Part shown: one piece after another, positions 1 to 7,398 of the stretch
Layout: each line of letters opens with the position of its first letter
Position numbering within the stretch: position 1 is the stretch's first letter
Origin: Stenotrophomonas sp. ESTM1D_MKCIP4_1
Lineage (GTDB): Bacteria > Pseudomonadota > Gammaproteobacteria > Xanthomonadales > Xanthomonadaceae
Length of the DNA: 64,000 bases
Assembly: GCF_003086895.1 (NCBI RefSeq)
Contig: NZ_CP026004.1
Span: 1,338,731 to 1,402,730 of the forward strand
Direction of reading: 5' to 3'
Translations under genes and position numbers: made by a program
Notes under the pieces: generated by a model
Told to the model about the DNA's origin: nothing
Database searches by the model: none
The model's input: only the letters and a program-made list of their open reading frames with translations

Positions 1-307
1 CCTGGCGGCGATGCCGATCTTCGAGGCTTGGCTGGCGCCCTTCCACGATGTGGGCGCCACCACCGTGGCCACCCGCAACACCGGCAGCACCGACCACATC
101 AGCTTTGATCGCATCGGCCTGCCGGGCTTCCAGTTCATCCAGGACCGGCTGGACTACTTCACCAACGTCCACCACAGCCATCTGGACACCTGGGACCATG
201 CCGAGCCGGATGATCTGAAGCAGGCCGCCGCCATCGTCGCCTCGTTCGCCTACAACGCCGCGATGCGCGAGCAGTCGTTCCCCCGCAAGGCGGAACCGCA
301 GCCCTGA
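1..307 (+). CDS. M28 family metallopeptidase, C-terminal fragment
   Basis: Reading frame open from the left window edge, stop at 305-307, so only the last ~100 residues are visible. The fragment contains a GSTDHISF segment followed by HHSHLDTWD, which match the end of the catalytic domain of M28 zinc exopeptidases; in that family a late His-containing segment supplies a metal ligand. The family removes residues from peptide ends and is usually exported to the periplasm, but the signal peptide and the other zinc ligands lie outside the window. A strong GC-rich stem follows the stop at 317-347. Family call is fairly good; substrate is unknown. Confidence 0.8.
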   Translation, partial: LAAMPIFEAWLAPFHDVGATTVATRNTGSTDHISFDRIGLPGFQFIQDRLDYFTNVHHSHLDTWDHAEPDDLKQAAAIVASFAYNAAMREQSFPRKAEPQP

Positions 308-316
308 GGCACAGCC

Positions 317-347
317 GACGGAGGGGAGCAGTTCGCTCCCCTCCGTC
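317..347. terminator. Stem-loop between convergent genes
   Basis: A perfect 12-bp stem (GACGGAGGGGAG at 317-328 with its complement at 336-347) encloses a 7-nt loop. It lies between the stop of the M28 peptidase and the stop of the leftward gene at 361. There is no clear U-run on either side, so it is a structural terminator candidate only. Confidence 0.5.
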
Positions 348-360
348 GCCGCAGGCCTGG

Positions 361-1005
361 TCAGTCCGGTATCGAGACGATCTGGTTGATGGCCGGATCG
401 ATGGCGAACACCGCGCGGAGCGAGGGCGTGCCGTCGAGGGTCTTCACCTGATCGGACACGATTGCCGCCTGGAAGACGGTCGCTCCGTCATGCTGCATCA
501 GGGGCCGGATGTTCAACGGCGCCCTCTGCGCGTCCGACAGTTGTGCCAGGCACAGCTGTCGGCCGCAGCTGAAGTCCAGCACCGTCCGCGCGTGGCCTTC
601 CTCCGCCAGGCCACTCCGGAGGTGGCTGGAAAAGAGAGACGCCGTTTCTGTGAGTTCCCTGTCAGTGGACGCTGCCATGTGCATGGCATTGACCATGGCA
701 GTGAAGTCACTGGCGTTCTCAATCAGTCGATCAATTCGGGATTCGTCCAATGCATTCCCAGAAACCAAATTCGCTTCAATGGATGCGTAAGCCGGAAGAC
801 GATGCGAGAGGCCAGCTTTTGTGCCCAAGCGAGGGGCTGCGCTGGCGAACTCGCGATTACGATTGGCTGGCGCATTCGTTGGAGAGCGGTGGGAGTTCTG
901 CGTGATTGAACTGTGGAAAGGGCTGGCAATCGAGAAGTACCATGCCAGCGTGCCAACCAATATTGAAGCCGCGAGGAGCCAGAGAGCCGCTGTTTTTGCC
1001 GTCAT
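361..1005 (-). CDS. Unrecognised membrane-anchored protein, 214 aa
   Basis: I do not recognise this protein. Residues about 6-26 form one hydrophobic segment (LWLLAASILVGTLAWYF) after a short positive N-terminus, so it should be anchored in the inner membrane or exported. The rest is soluble, with a Ser/Asn/Pro-rich linker (about 28-60) and two nearby cysteines (FSCGRQLC) that could form a disulfide in the periplasm. Its ATG overlaps the TGA of the upstream small gene by 4 bp (ATGA at 1002-1005), so the two are probably translated together. The locus is less GC-rich than its surroundings, which hints at recent acquisition. No function can be assigned. Confidence 0.6.
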   Translation of the reverse strand: MTAKTAALWLLAASILVGTLAWYFSIASPFHSSITQNSHRSPTNAPANRNREFASAAPRLGTKAGLSHRLPAYASIEANLVSGNALDESRIDRLIENASDFTAMVNAMHMAASTDRELTETASLFSSHLRSGLAEEGHARTVLDFSCGRQLCLAQLSDAQRAPLNIRPLMQHDGATVFQAAIVSDQVKTLDGTPSLRAVFAIDPAINQIVSIPD

Positions 1006-1238
1006 ATGAAATACTCAGGTTGCTGGCCCGGTTTCAACAATTGCTTCGCCCTTGGCGGCCGTTTTGGATACATGGCCGCCTTGGCTGTCCCATACGCAGA
1101 ACCCTCCCCCGGTCGCGTGGATACAATGCACGAGTTCTCGCAGGTGTAGTAATAGCTGTTGATTTTGATTGTCGTTGATGCCTTGGACTCAGAAAGACCA
1201 AATAGTCCAGCTATGACCAATGCTGCACTAACGCACAT
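1002..1238 (-). CDS. Small exported protein of unknown function, 78 aa
   Basis: A longer frame starts at 1517, but that would overlap the 5' end of gltX; the ATG at 1238 gives a sensible signal peptide (MCVSAALVIAGLFGLSESKA) and avoids the clash. The mature part is about 58 residues, with a CENSC cysteine pair after a Tyr-rich stretch and a basic Pro-rich tail. It ends in an ATGA overlap with the next leftward gene, forming a two-gene unit. I see no clear Shine-Dalgarno site before 1238. Not recognised; the signal peptide and coupling are the main support for it being real. Confidence 0.45.
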   Translation of the reverse strand: MCVSAALVIAGLFGLSESKASTTIKINSYYYTCENSCIVSTRPGEGSAYGTAKAAMYPKRPPRAKQLLKPGQQPEYFI

Positions 1239-1482
1239 CGCTCTGATTGGGCCAGCTTTCAGAGAGAATCGATCAATTAATCCCTTGTCCTGCACTTTGG
1301 TTGTACGCGGCTGAGAGGTGGCGCCTGGTGCGGTGACTGAATGGATCACGTGGAGACTTCCTTGCTTTCTTGAAGGATGTTCAGGTTTCGTTCGGGTGAC
1401 GGGGCTGGCTATGAGGGAAGTTGCAATTTCAGCGGCAGGGAATCCGGTAAAATCGTGCCGATTCCCGTTCCCCGAGCCCTCC

Positions 1483-2886
1483 ATGATCTGCCGCACCCGC
1501 TTCGCCCCCAGCCCCACCGGTTACCTGCACATCGGCGGTGCCCGCACCGCGCTGTACTGCTGGCTGGAAGCCCGCCACCGCGGCGGCGAGTTCGTGCTGC
1601 GCATCGAGGACACCGACCGTGAACGCAGCACCCAGGGCGCGATCGACGCCATCCTGGAGGCGATGGACTGGCTGGGCCTGGACTACGACGTCGGCCCGAT
1701 CTACCAGACCGACCGCGTCGCCCGGTACCTGGAAGTGGCCGAGCAGCTGGTGGCCGACGGCAAGGCGTACTACGCCTACGAAACCCGCGAAGAGCTGGAC
1801 GCCATGCGCGAGGCCGCCATGGCCAAGCAGGAAAAGCCGCGCTACAACGGCGCCGCGCGCGAGCTGGGCCTGCCGCGCAAGGATGACCCGAACCGCGTCA
1901 TCCGCTTCAAGAACCCGCTGGACGGCACCGTGGTGTTCGAGGACCTGATCAAGGGCCGCATCGAGATCGCCAACAGCGAGCTGGATGACATGGTGATCTT
2001 CCGCCCGGACGGCTACCCCACCTACAACTTCGCGGTGGTGGTGGACGACTGGGACATGGGCATCACCGAAGTCATCCGCGGCGACGACCACATCAACAAC
2101 ACCCCGCGCCAGATCAACCTGTACGAGGGCATCGGTGCCCCCGTGCCGAAGTTCGGCCACATGCCGATGATCCTGGACGAGCAGGGCGCCAAGCTGTCCA
2201 AGCGGACCGGTGCGGCCGACGTGATGCAGTACAAGGATGCCGGCTACCTGCCCGACGCGCTGCTGAGCTACTTGGCCCGCCTGGGCTGGTCGCACGGTGA
2301 CCAGGAGCTGTTCAGCCGCCAGGAACTGATCGACCTGTTCGACGTGACGAACTGCAATTCCAAGGCCTCGCGCCTGGACATGGCCAAGCTGGGCTGGGTC
2401 AACCAGCACTTCCTGAAGACCGAGGACCCGGCCAGCATCGTGCCGCATCTGGTCTACCAGCTGGAAAAGCTGGGCCTGGACGTGGCCGCCGGCCCGGCCC
2501 CGGTGGATGTGGTGCTGGCCCTGCGTGAGCGCGTGCAGACCCTGAAGGAAATGGCCGAGAAGGCCGTGGTCTGGTACCAGCCGCTGACCGAGTACGACGA
2601 GGCGGCCGTGGCCAAGCACTTCAAGGCGGGCGCCGAGCTGCCGCTGGGCAAGGCCCGCGAACTGCTGGCGGCCCTGCCGGAATGGACCGCCGAGGCCGTC
2701 GGCGTGGCCCTGCACGACACCGCTGCGGCCCTGGAAATGGGCATGGGCAAGGTCGCCCAGCCGCTGCGCGTGGCCATCACCGGCACCCAGGTCAGTCCTG
2801 ACATTTCCCATACCGTGTACCTGGCCGGCCGCGAACAGGCCTTGAAACGCATCGATGTGGCCATCACCAAGGTAGCAACGGCCTGA
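1483..2886 (+). CDS. gltX: Glutamate--tRNA ligase
   Basis: Charges tRNA-Glu with glutamate in the cytoplasm. The class I signature appears as [11 protein letters not shown] (HIGH-type motif at residues about 15-18) and the second catalytic loop as AKLSKRTG near residue 238. The first half is the Rossmann catalytic domain and the last ~150 residues the helical anticodon-binding domain. The product is 467 aa, normal for bacterial GluRS. I chose the ATG at 1483 because the protein begins [13 protein letters not shown], as in the family; the 55 codons upstream are not conserved-looking. The next gene, zur, begins 35 bp after the stop on the same strand. Confidence 0.97.
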   Translation: MICRTRFAPSPTGYLHIGGARTALYCWLEARHRGGEFVLRIEDTDRERSTQGAIDAILEAMDWLGLDYDVGPIYQTDRVARYLEVAEQLVADGKAYYAYETREELDAMREAAMAKQEKPRYNGAARELGLPRKDDPNRVIRFKNPLDGTVVFEDLIKGRIEIANSELDDMVIFRPDGYPTYNFAVVVDDWDMGITEVIRGDDHINNTPRQINLYEGIGAPVPKFGHMPMILDEQGAKLSKRTGAADVMQYKDAGYLPDALLSYLARLGWSHGDQELFSRQELIDLFDVTNCNSKASRLDMAKLGWVNQHFLKTEDPASIVPHLVYQLEKLGLDVAAGPAPVDVVLALRERVQTLKEMAEKAVVWYQPLTEYDEAAVAKHFKAGAELPLGKARELLAALPEWTAEAVGVALHDTAAALEMGMGKVAQPLRVAITGTQVSPDISHTVYLAGREQALKRIDVAITKVATA

Positions 2887-2921
2887 GCCCTGCCGCCCAG
2901 ACCTGAACCGGAGAAACGCGC

Positions 2922-3413
2922 ATGCCCGCCAAACCAGCTTCTGCCTGTACCGCCCCGCACCACCACGTCCATGACGCATCGGATTTCGTGGCGGTGGTCG
3001 AGCGTGTCTCGCGCGAGCGCGGGCTGCGCCTGACCCCGATCCGCGCAAACGTGCTGAAGCTGATCGCCGAGGCCGGCAAGCCGGTCAAGGCCTATGAGCT
3101 GCTGGAGTGGGTGCGCAGCGGCAAGGGCGTGGGTGCTGATGCCCCGCCCACCGTGTACCGGGCGCTGGACTTCCTGATGGCCAATGGCTTCGTGCACAAG
3201 CTGGAATCGGTGAATGCCTTCGTGGCCTGCCACCATCCCAGCAGCGCGGCGCACTCGGTGCCGTTCCTGATCTGCAACAGCTGCCACAGTGCGGTGGAAC
3301 TGGAAGACCGCGAAATCGTCACCCAGCTGGAAAAGCGTGCCAAGGAGCTGGGTTTCCAGCCGCAGGCACAGACCCTGGAAGTGCACGGCCTCTGCGCGCG
3401 CTGCGCCGGGTAA
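2922..3413 (+). CDS. zur: Fur-family transcriptional regulator, probably zinc regulator Zur
   Basis: 163 aa. An N-terminal winged helix (about 20-100, with PPTVYRALDFL as the recognition region) is followed by a dimerisation and metal domain containing ACHHPSSAAH, ICNSCH and a final CARC. The two CxxC pairs would hold a structural zinc, as in Zur and Fur proteins. The His/Cys-rich N-terminus and the HxxSSxxH region fit Zur better than Fur. In the presence of zinc, Zur represses zinc uptake genes; candidate targets are the ZnuD-like receptor and MerC-like gene at 7.4-10.1 kb in this window. Downstream of gltX, possibly co-transcribed. Fur-family membership is firm; the Zur assignment is inferred. 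Confidence 0.8.
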   Translation: MPAKPASACTAPHHHVHDASDFVAVVERVSRERGLRLTPIRANVLKLIAEAGKPVKAYELLEWVRSGKGVGADAPPTVYRALDFLMANGFVHKLESVNAFVACHHPSSAAHSVPFLICNSCHSAVELEDREIVTQLEKRAKELGFQPQAQTLEVHGLCARCAG

Positions 3414-3459
3414 GGAATCTGACCCCGACTCACAGAGATCCGGACCGGTTGACGGCGGG

Positions 3460-3621
3460 GTAGAGTCGACCGTTGGTCGACTGTCGCGCGAAGCGCGGCG
3501 TTTTCCCGGCCGGGTAGAGTCGACCGTTGGTCGACTGCCGCGCGAAGCGCGGCGTTTTCCCGGCCTGGTAGAGTCGACCGTTGGTCGACTGTCGCGCGAA
3601 GCGCGGCGTTTTCCCGGCCTG
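3460..3621. repeat. Three 54-bp tandem repeats, each with a SMAG-type GTAG palindrome
   Basis: GTAGAGTCGACC-GTTGGTCGACTG starts at 3460, 3514 and 3568, an exact 54-bp spacing. Each unit also carries a second short hairpin (GCGCGAAGCGCGGCG) and a TTTTCCCGGCC tail. GTAG-headed palindromes of this form are the SMAG family of S. maltophilia. The three units differ by only a few bases. Confidence 0.85.
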
Positions 3622-3626
3622 GAGAG

Positions 3627-3650
3627 CAGTCGACTAACAGTCGACTCTAC
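3627..3650 (-). repeat. Inverted SMAG copy that supplies the emrA stop codon
   Basis: On the minus strand this reads GTAGAGTCGACTG-TTAGTCGACTG. The TAG inside its GTAG head (3649-3647) is in frame with emrA and is its stop codon, so the repeat overlaps the end of the gene. Confidence 0.8.
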
Positions 3651-4861
3651 CGTTCCGTTTCCGTTTCCGTTTCCGTTCCCGTTCCCGTTTCCGGTCCGGA
3701 TTCCCGTTTCGGCTCCGCCGCCGTATCCACCCGCGCGATCACCGACATGCCCGGCCGCAGCCGGGCGGCCAGTTCCTGCCCGGGGTCGATCGAGATCCGG
3801 ATCGGCAACCGCTGCACGACCTTGGTGAAGTTGCCGCTGGCATTGTCCGGGCGCAGCACGCTGAATTCCGAACCGGTGGCCGGGGCGATCTGTTCCACAT
3901 GGCCGTGCAGCACCTGGCCGCGGAACGCATCCACCGCGAACGTGGCCGGTTGCCCGATGCGCATCTGCCAGGTCTGGCCCTCCTTGAAATTGGCCACCAC
4001 CCACAGCGCCTCCGGCACCAGGAACAGCAGCTGCGAGCCGGCCGCCACGTACTGGCCCACGCGCACGCTGGCTTCGCTGATCTGCCCATCGCTCGGCGCA
4101 TGGATGACCGTATTGGCCAGGTCGATCCGTGCCAGCTCCAGCTGCGCCTCCGCGCTTTCCACCTGTGCCTCCAGGCTCTTGCGTGCCACCTGGGTCGATA
4201 CCAGGGTTTCCTCGGCAATGCGGATCTGCGCCTGCGACTGCAGCACGCTGGCCTGTGCCGATGCCTGGGACGTGCGGAACTTGTCGCGGTCGTTCACCGA
4301 GACCAGCTGCTGCGCGGCCAACGCTTCATAGCGCTTGGCTTCGTTGCGCGAGCGCTGCAGCTCGGCTTGGCCCGACGACAGCGTGGCGCGTGCCGCAGCG
4401 ATCTGTGCGCGGTTCTGTGCCTGTGACTGGTCCGAGTTGGCCAGTGCCGCGCGGGCGCTGTCCAGCGTTGCTTCGGCCTGGGCCACCTTCTGCGCATAGA
4501 TGCGGTCGTCGATGCGCAGCAACGGCTCACCCTTCTTCACGTGCTGGAAATCCTTCACCAGCACATCGGTGACATAGCCGGCCACCTGCGGCGCCATCAC
4601 GGTGATCTGCCCGCGCACGTAGGCGTTGTCGGTCACCATCACGCTGCTGGTGAAGGGCCACAGATGCCACGCACGCAGGATCAACGCGATGCCCAGCAGT
4701 GCCACCACCACCATCACCACCACGCTGCGCGCACTGGGTCTGAGGTACTTCGGTGCCGCCGCGGGTGCGCTGGGCGTGGCCGCGGGCGCTGCGTCGGTCG
4801 GCGTCGGCGGGCTGACGTTGTCGGGGGCATCGCTGTCGGTGCGGGGCGGAAGCGGTGACAT
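3647..4861 (-). CDS. emrA: EmrA-like HlyD-family membrane fusion protein
   Basis: Periplasmic adaptor linking the inner-membrane pump EmrB to an outer-membrane channel (none is encoded nearby). The Pro/Ala-rich N-terminus is followed by one membrane segment (RSVVVMVVVALLGIALIL), a barrel-sandwich half (VTDNAYVRGQ), a long coiled coil rich in Ala/Gln/Glu (about 110-215) and the second lipoyl and beta-barrel half. I start at 4861, 10 bp after the emrB stop; an in-frame ATG at 4900 would overlap emrB by 29 bp. The C-terminus ends in TGTETETETER, encoded by a hexanucleotide repeat, and the stop codon lies in a SMAG repeat, so the tail looks recently altered. Confidence 0.88.
   Translation of the reverse strand: MSPLPPRTDSDAPDNVSPPTPTDAAPAATPSAPAAAPKYLRPSARSVVVMVVVALLGIALILRAWHLWPFTSSVMVTDNAYVRGQITVMAPQVAGYVTDVLVKDFQHVKKGEPLLRIDDRIYAQKVAQAEATLDSARAALANSDQSQAQNRAQIAAARATLSSGQAELQRSRNEAKRYEALAAQQLVSVNDRDKFRTSQASAQASVLQSQAQIRIAEETLVSTQVARKSLEAQVESAEAQLELARIDLANTVIHAPSDGQISEASVRVGQYVAAGSQLLFLVPEALWVVANFKEGQTWQMRIGQPATFAVDAFRGQVLHGHVEQIAPATGSEFSVLRPDNASGNFTKVVQRLPIRISIDPGQELAARLRPGMSVIARVDTAAEPKRESGPETGTGTETETETER
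3651..3712 (-). repeat. Hexanucleotide microsatellite in the 3' end of emrA
   Basis: On the plus strand the tract reads as successive GTTTCC or GTTCCC units (3657 onward, at least six), then degenerates. On the coding strand it gives alternating Thr-Glu and Thr-Gly. Gain or loss of a 6-bp unit would keep the frame. Confidence 0.75.
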
Positions 4862-4871
4862 GGCGGCAGAC

Positions 4872-6545
4872 TCAGTGGGGCGGGGCGGCACTGGCCGCAT
4901 ACGGTGGGGAAGGATGGCGCTTGTGCCACTGCTTGAGCACGGCGGTACGCAGCGAAAGCAGCAGCAGCCAGCACAGGAAGCCGATCGCCAGCCAGCCGCT
5001 CAGGGTGAACACATCATTGAAGCCACGCACGTTCGCTTCGCGGCGCGCGGTCTGTGCCAGCTGCGCGGTGCCCTGTGCGCTGCGCAGCACCGGGTCGGTG
5101 ATCTGCGCGGCATAGATCTGCTGCTGGATGCGCAGGCGCTGCGCGACCACCGGGTCGGCCGGGTCGAGCTGGCTGGTGATGGCGCTGGAATACAGCTGCT
5201 CGCGATGCAGCTGGAAGGTGCCCAGCACGGCCGATCCGGCCAGGCCGCCCAGGGTCTGGGTGATCGACAGGGTGACCAGGAAGGTGATCATGTGGTCCAC
5301 GCCCTGTTTCAGTGCAGCGGAAATGCCGAGCATGATCAGCGGGCCCATGAACATGCCGGCGCCAACCGAGGCCAGGAACTGGCTGAGATAGAAATCGTGC
5401 GGCCGGTCCAGGCTGGTGCGGTTCTGGTCGAAGAATGCGGCGGTGCCCAGCAGCAGGATGGCCATCAGCAGCTGCGCGATCAGCCGCTTCGGCCCGAAGG
5501 TGAGCGAGGCACCGGCGATGCCGACGATCACCCCCGCCAGGATTACCATGAACAGCGGGCGCATCTGGTCCGGGCCCATGCCCAGCGTACGCATCAGATT
5601 GACCACGCCGTAGGACTGTTCGGTGGTCAGGAAGCGCAGCAGGAAGGCGCCGACGATGAAGTGCAGCACCGGCAGCGTCGACAGCCAGCGGATCTGCAGT
5701 AGCGGGTTGCGCCGGTAGTGTTCGATGACGAGCGCGGTGGTGGTTAGTGCGATCGAAGCCACCAGCGACCAGCCCAGCCACGGCGTGTTCACCCACCAGC
5801 GCGTGTAGCCCTGCGCCAGCACCACCACCAGCAGTGCCACGGCGGGCGCAAGCAGGACGAAGGTGAGGAAATCCAGCGGCTCGAAGGCCTTGATCTGCAC
5901 GCCGGGCGGCAGCTTCAGCACCACCACGGCAGCGAAGGCACACAGGGCCAGGCCCGCCTCGAATGAGTACAGCTGATGCCATTGGCCAGTGTCGACCAGC
6001 GCCGGTGAGACGATCCAGGCGATGGGAACCGCCAGCTGCGAAAGGCCGACGCCGACCACCAGCAGATTGCCGGTGAAGCGCCGCGGCAGGGCCTGCAGCA
6101 TGTACAGCGTGCCCAGCGTCGAGCACGCCGCGCCGGCAAAACCGCTGGCGGCGCGGGTCAGCAGGGTGGTCTCGAAACTGCCGACGAACAGGTGCAGCAC
6201 GGCCAGTGCCGCGTACAGGCCCAGGCCGATCTCGGCGAACAGGCGGATGCCGTATTGCTGGCGGAACTTGAAGGCCAGCAGGTTGGCCGTGACATTCACC
6301 ATTGCGTAGGCGGCCACCAGCCAGCTGCCCTGGGTGGGCGTGAGCGCCAGCTGGCCCTGCAGGAACGGCAGGTTGGCGGTGACCAGTGCATTGCCCAGGC
6401 CGCCGGTGATGGCCACCAGCAGCGAGACCAGCGCGTAGGCCACGCGCCGACGGGGTGGGTGCCAGGGCATCGAGGCCGAGCCCGGCATGGTCGGCTTCTC
6501 GTGTTCCTCCCAATCCGGGATCGGCTTGAGATACGGCTGGACCAT
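4872..6545 (-). CDS. emrB: EmrB/FarB-like MFS drug efflux transporter (DHA2 family)
   Basis: 557 aa with about 14 hydrophobic segments starting at RRRVAYALVSLLVAITGGLG, the size and layout of DHA2 drug:H+ antiporters. The segment VTANLPFLQGQLALTPTQGS corresponds to the loop after helix 1. The long periplasmic stretch before the last helix (LQLHREQLYSS to FNDVF) is typical of EmrB/FarB pumps that work with an EmrA adaptor. The start codon at 6545 shares one base with the TGA of the tetR gene (TGATG), and emrA follows 10 bp downstream, so tetR-emrB-emrA form one operon. Substrates cannot be read from sequence. Confidence 0.9.
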   Translation of the reverse strand: MVQPYLKPIPDWEEHEKPTMPGSASMPWHPPRRRVAYALVSLLVAITGGLGNALVTANLPFLQGQLALTPTQGSWLVAAYAMVNVTANLLAFKFRQQYGIRLFAEIGLGLYAALAVLHLFVGSFETTLLTRAASGFAGAACSTLGTLYMLQALPRRFTGNLLVVGVGLSQLAVPIAWIVSPALVDTGQWHQLYSFEAGLALCAFAAVVVLKLPPGVQIKAFEPLDFLTFVLLAPAVALLVVVLAQGYTRWWVNTPWLGWSLVASIALTTTALVIEHYRRNPLLQIRWLSTLPVLHFIVGAFLLRFLTTEQSYGVVNLMRTLGMGPDQMRPLFMVILAGVIVGIAGASLTFGPKRLIAQLLMAILLLGTAAFFDQNRTSLDRPHDFYLSQFLASVGAGMFMGPLIMLGISAALKQGVDHMITFLVTLSITQTLGGLAGSAVLGTFQLHREQLYSSAITSQLDPADPVVAQRLRIQQQIYAAQITDPVLRSAQGTAQLAQTARREANVRGFNDVFTLSGWLAIGFLCWLLLLSLRTAVLKQWHKRHPSPPYAASAAPPH

Positions 6546-7111
6546 CAGCGCCCCTGGTTGGCTGCTCCCTGGAGGCCGCCGCGCAGAAGCTGCAGGGCGC
6601 GCCCGGCGAGCTGGGCACGCTCTTCGCGGGTCTTGCCGCGCAGGGCCGCACCCAGCATGCCCGAGATGAGTGAAATATCCGTCTTTTCCAGGTCGGGCCG
6701 GCACAGGCCGGCGGCCTTGGCGCGGGCGATCGGCGCTTCCAGCAGGTCGCGCACGGTCTCGCGCGCGATGCGCATGGCGGGCACGTCCGAGTCGACCGCG
6801 CGCCAGTAGTCGGCCAGCGCCGGCGAATCGATGATGCGCTGGGCCATGCCCTCGAAGACCTCGAACAGGGCGTCGTCGCGGTCGCCCAGCTGTTCGACCT
6901 GGCGGCGGATGCGGTCGACGGTCCGCTGCAGCAGCGCCTGGATCAGCGCGGTGCGGTCTGGGAAATTGCGGTACAGCGTCGCACGGCCCACCTGGGCGCG
7001 TTCAACCACCAGGTCCAGGGGCGCGGTGACGCCGTGTTGGCCGAACACATGGTCGGCGGCATCGAGGATGAGGGCACGGCGGGCAGCAGCATCGGCACGT
7101 TGGGTGGTCAT
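6545..7111 (-). CDS. TetR-family repressor of the emrBA operon
   Basis: 188 aa. The N-terminal helix-turn-helix (ILDAADHVFGQHGV to VGRATLYRNFPDR) is a clear TetR_N domain, followed by a variable all-helical ligand-binding domain. It is the first gene of the tetR-emrB-emrA unit and overlaps emrB by one base, so it very likely controls its own operon in response to a pump substrate. I chose the ATG at 7111 because the HTH begins about 10 residues later; the longer frame to 7339 would run through an unrelated REPIN-like repeat. Inverted and direct repeats just upstream (7123-7174) are candidate operators. Confidence 0.88.
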   Translation of the reverse strand: MTTQRADAAARRALILDAADHVFGQHGVTAPLDLVVERAQVGRATLYRNFPDRTALIQALLQRTVDRIRRQVEQLGDRDDALFEVFEGMAQRIIDSPALADYWRAVDSDVPAMRIARETVRDLLEAPIARAKAAGLCRPDLEKTDISLISGMLGAALRGKTREERAQLAGRALQLLRGGLQGAANQGR

Positions 7112-7122
7112 GGCTTCATTGT

Positions 7123-7174
7123 CGGACAAAAGTGTCCGTTTGGCGAGACGTTGAGTGACGGGAATGTCCGTTTG
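7123..7174 (-). promoter_or_regulatory. Candidate TetR operator upstream of tetR-emrBA
   Basis: CGGACAAAAGTGTCCG at 7123-7138 is a perfect 6+4+6 inverted repeat, 12 bp before the tetR start. The right half, TGTCCGTTTG (7133-7142), recurs exactly at 7165-7174, 32 bp further upstream, about three helix turns. This is what a TetR autoregulatory site looks like; no binding evidence is available. Confidence 0.5.
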
Positions 7175-7232
7175 TTGCTGTACGCACCTCTTTGTAAATG
7201 CGGCGTGAAGATGCGCCCGTGAGAGCGTGCGC

Positions 7233-7260
7233 AAAAAAACGGGGGCCATCAGGCCCCCGG
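7233..7260 (-). terminator. Rho-independent terminator, minus strand
   Basis: An 8-bp stem CGGGGGCC / GGCCCCCG (7240-7247, 7252-7259) with an ATCA loop and a seven-base A-tract on the plus strand (7233-7239), giving a U-run on a leftward transcript. It would end transcripts from the ZnuD-like gene before tetR. Confidence 0.8.
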
Positions 7261-7298
7261 GAGAGAACGGCGATGAACGTCGCCAGGAAATGGTGCCT

Positions 7299-7387
7299 GG
7301 GGTCAGAGCCCTTTCCTGCGGAAAGGGATCCGACCCCACGGGCGGATCGGGGTCAGCCCCCTTTCCGAAGGAAAGGGCTCTGACCCC
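7299..7387. repeat. Pair of GGGGTCRGA palindromes (REPIN-like)
   Basis: Two 39-nt imperfect palindromes, 7299-7337 and 7349-7387, separated by 11 bp. Outer arms are GGGGTCAGAGCCC at the left end and its complement at the right end, so the whole block is an inverted repeat. The same pair structure recurs at 34112-34202 and 45434-45526. It lies just downstream of the ZnuD-like gene. Confidence 0.8.
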
Positions 7388-7398
7388 TCAAGGACCGA

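Noticed and set aside
3460..3650. CRISPR array
   Set aside because: Units are whole tandem copies with palindromes and no variable spacers; no cas genes nearby.
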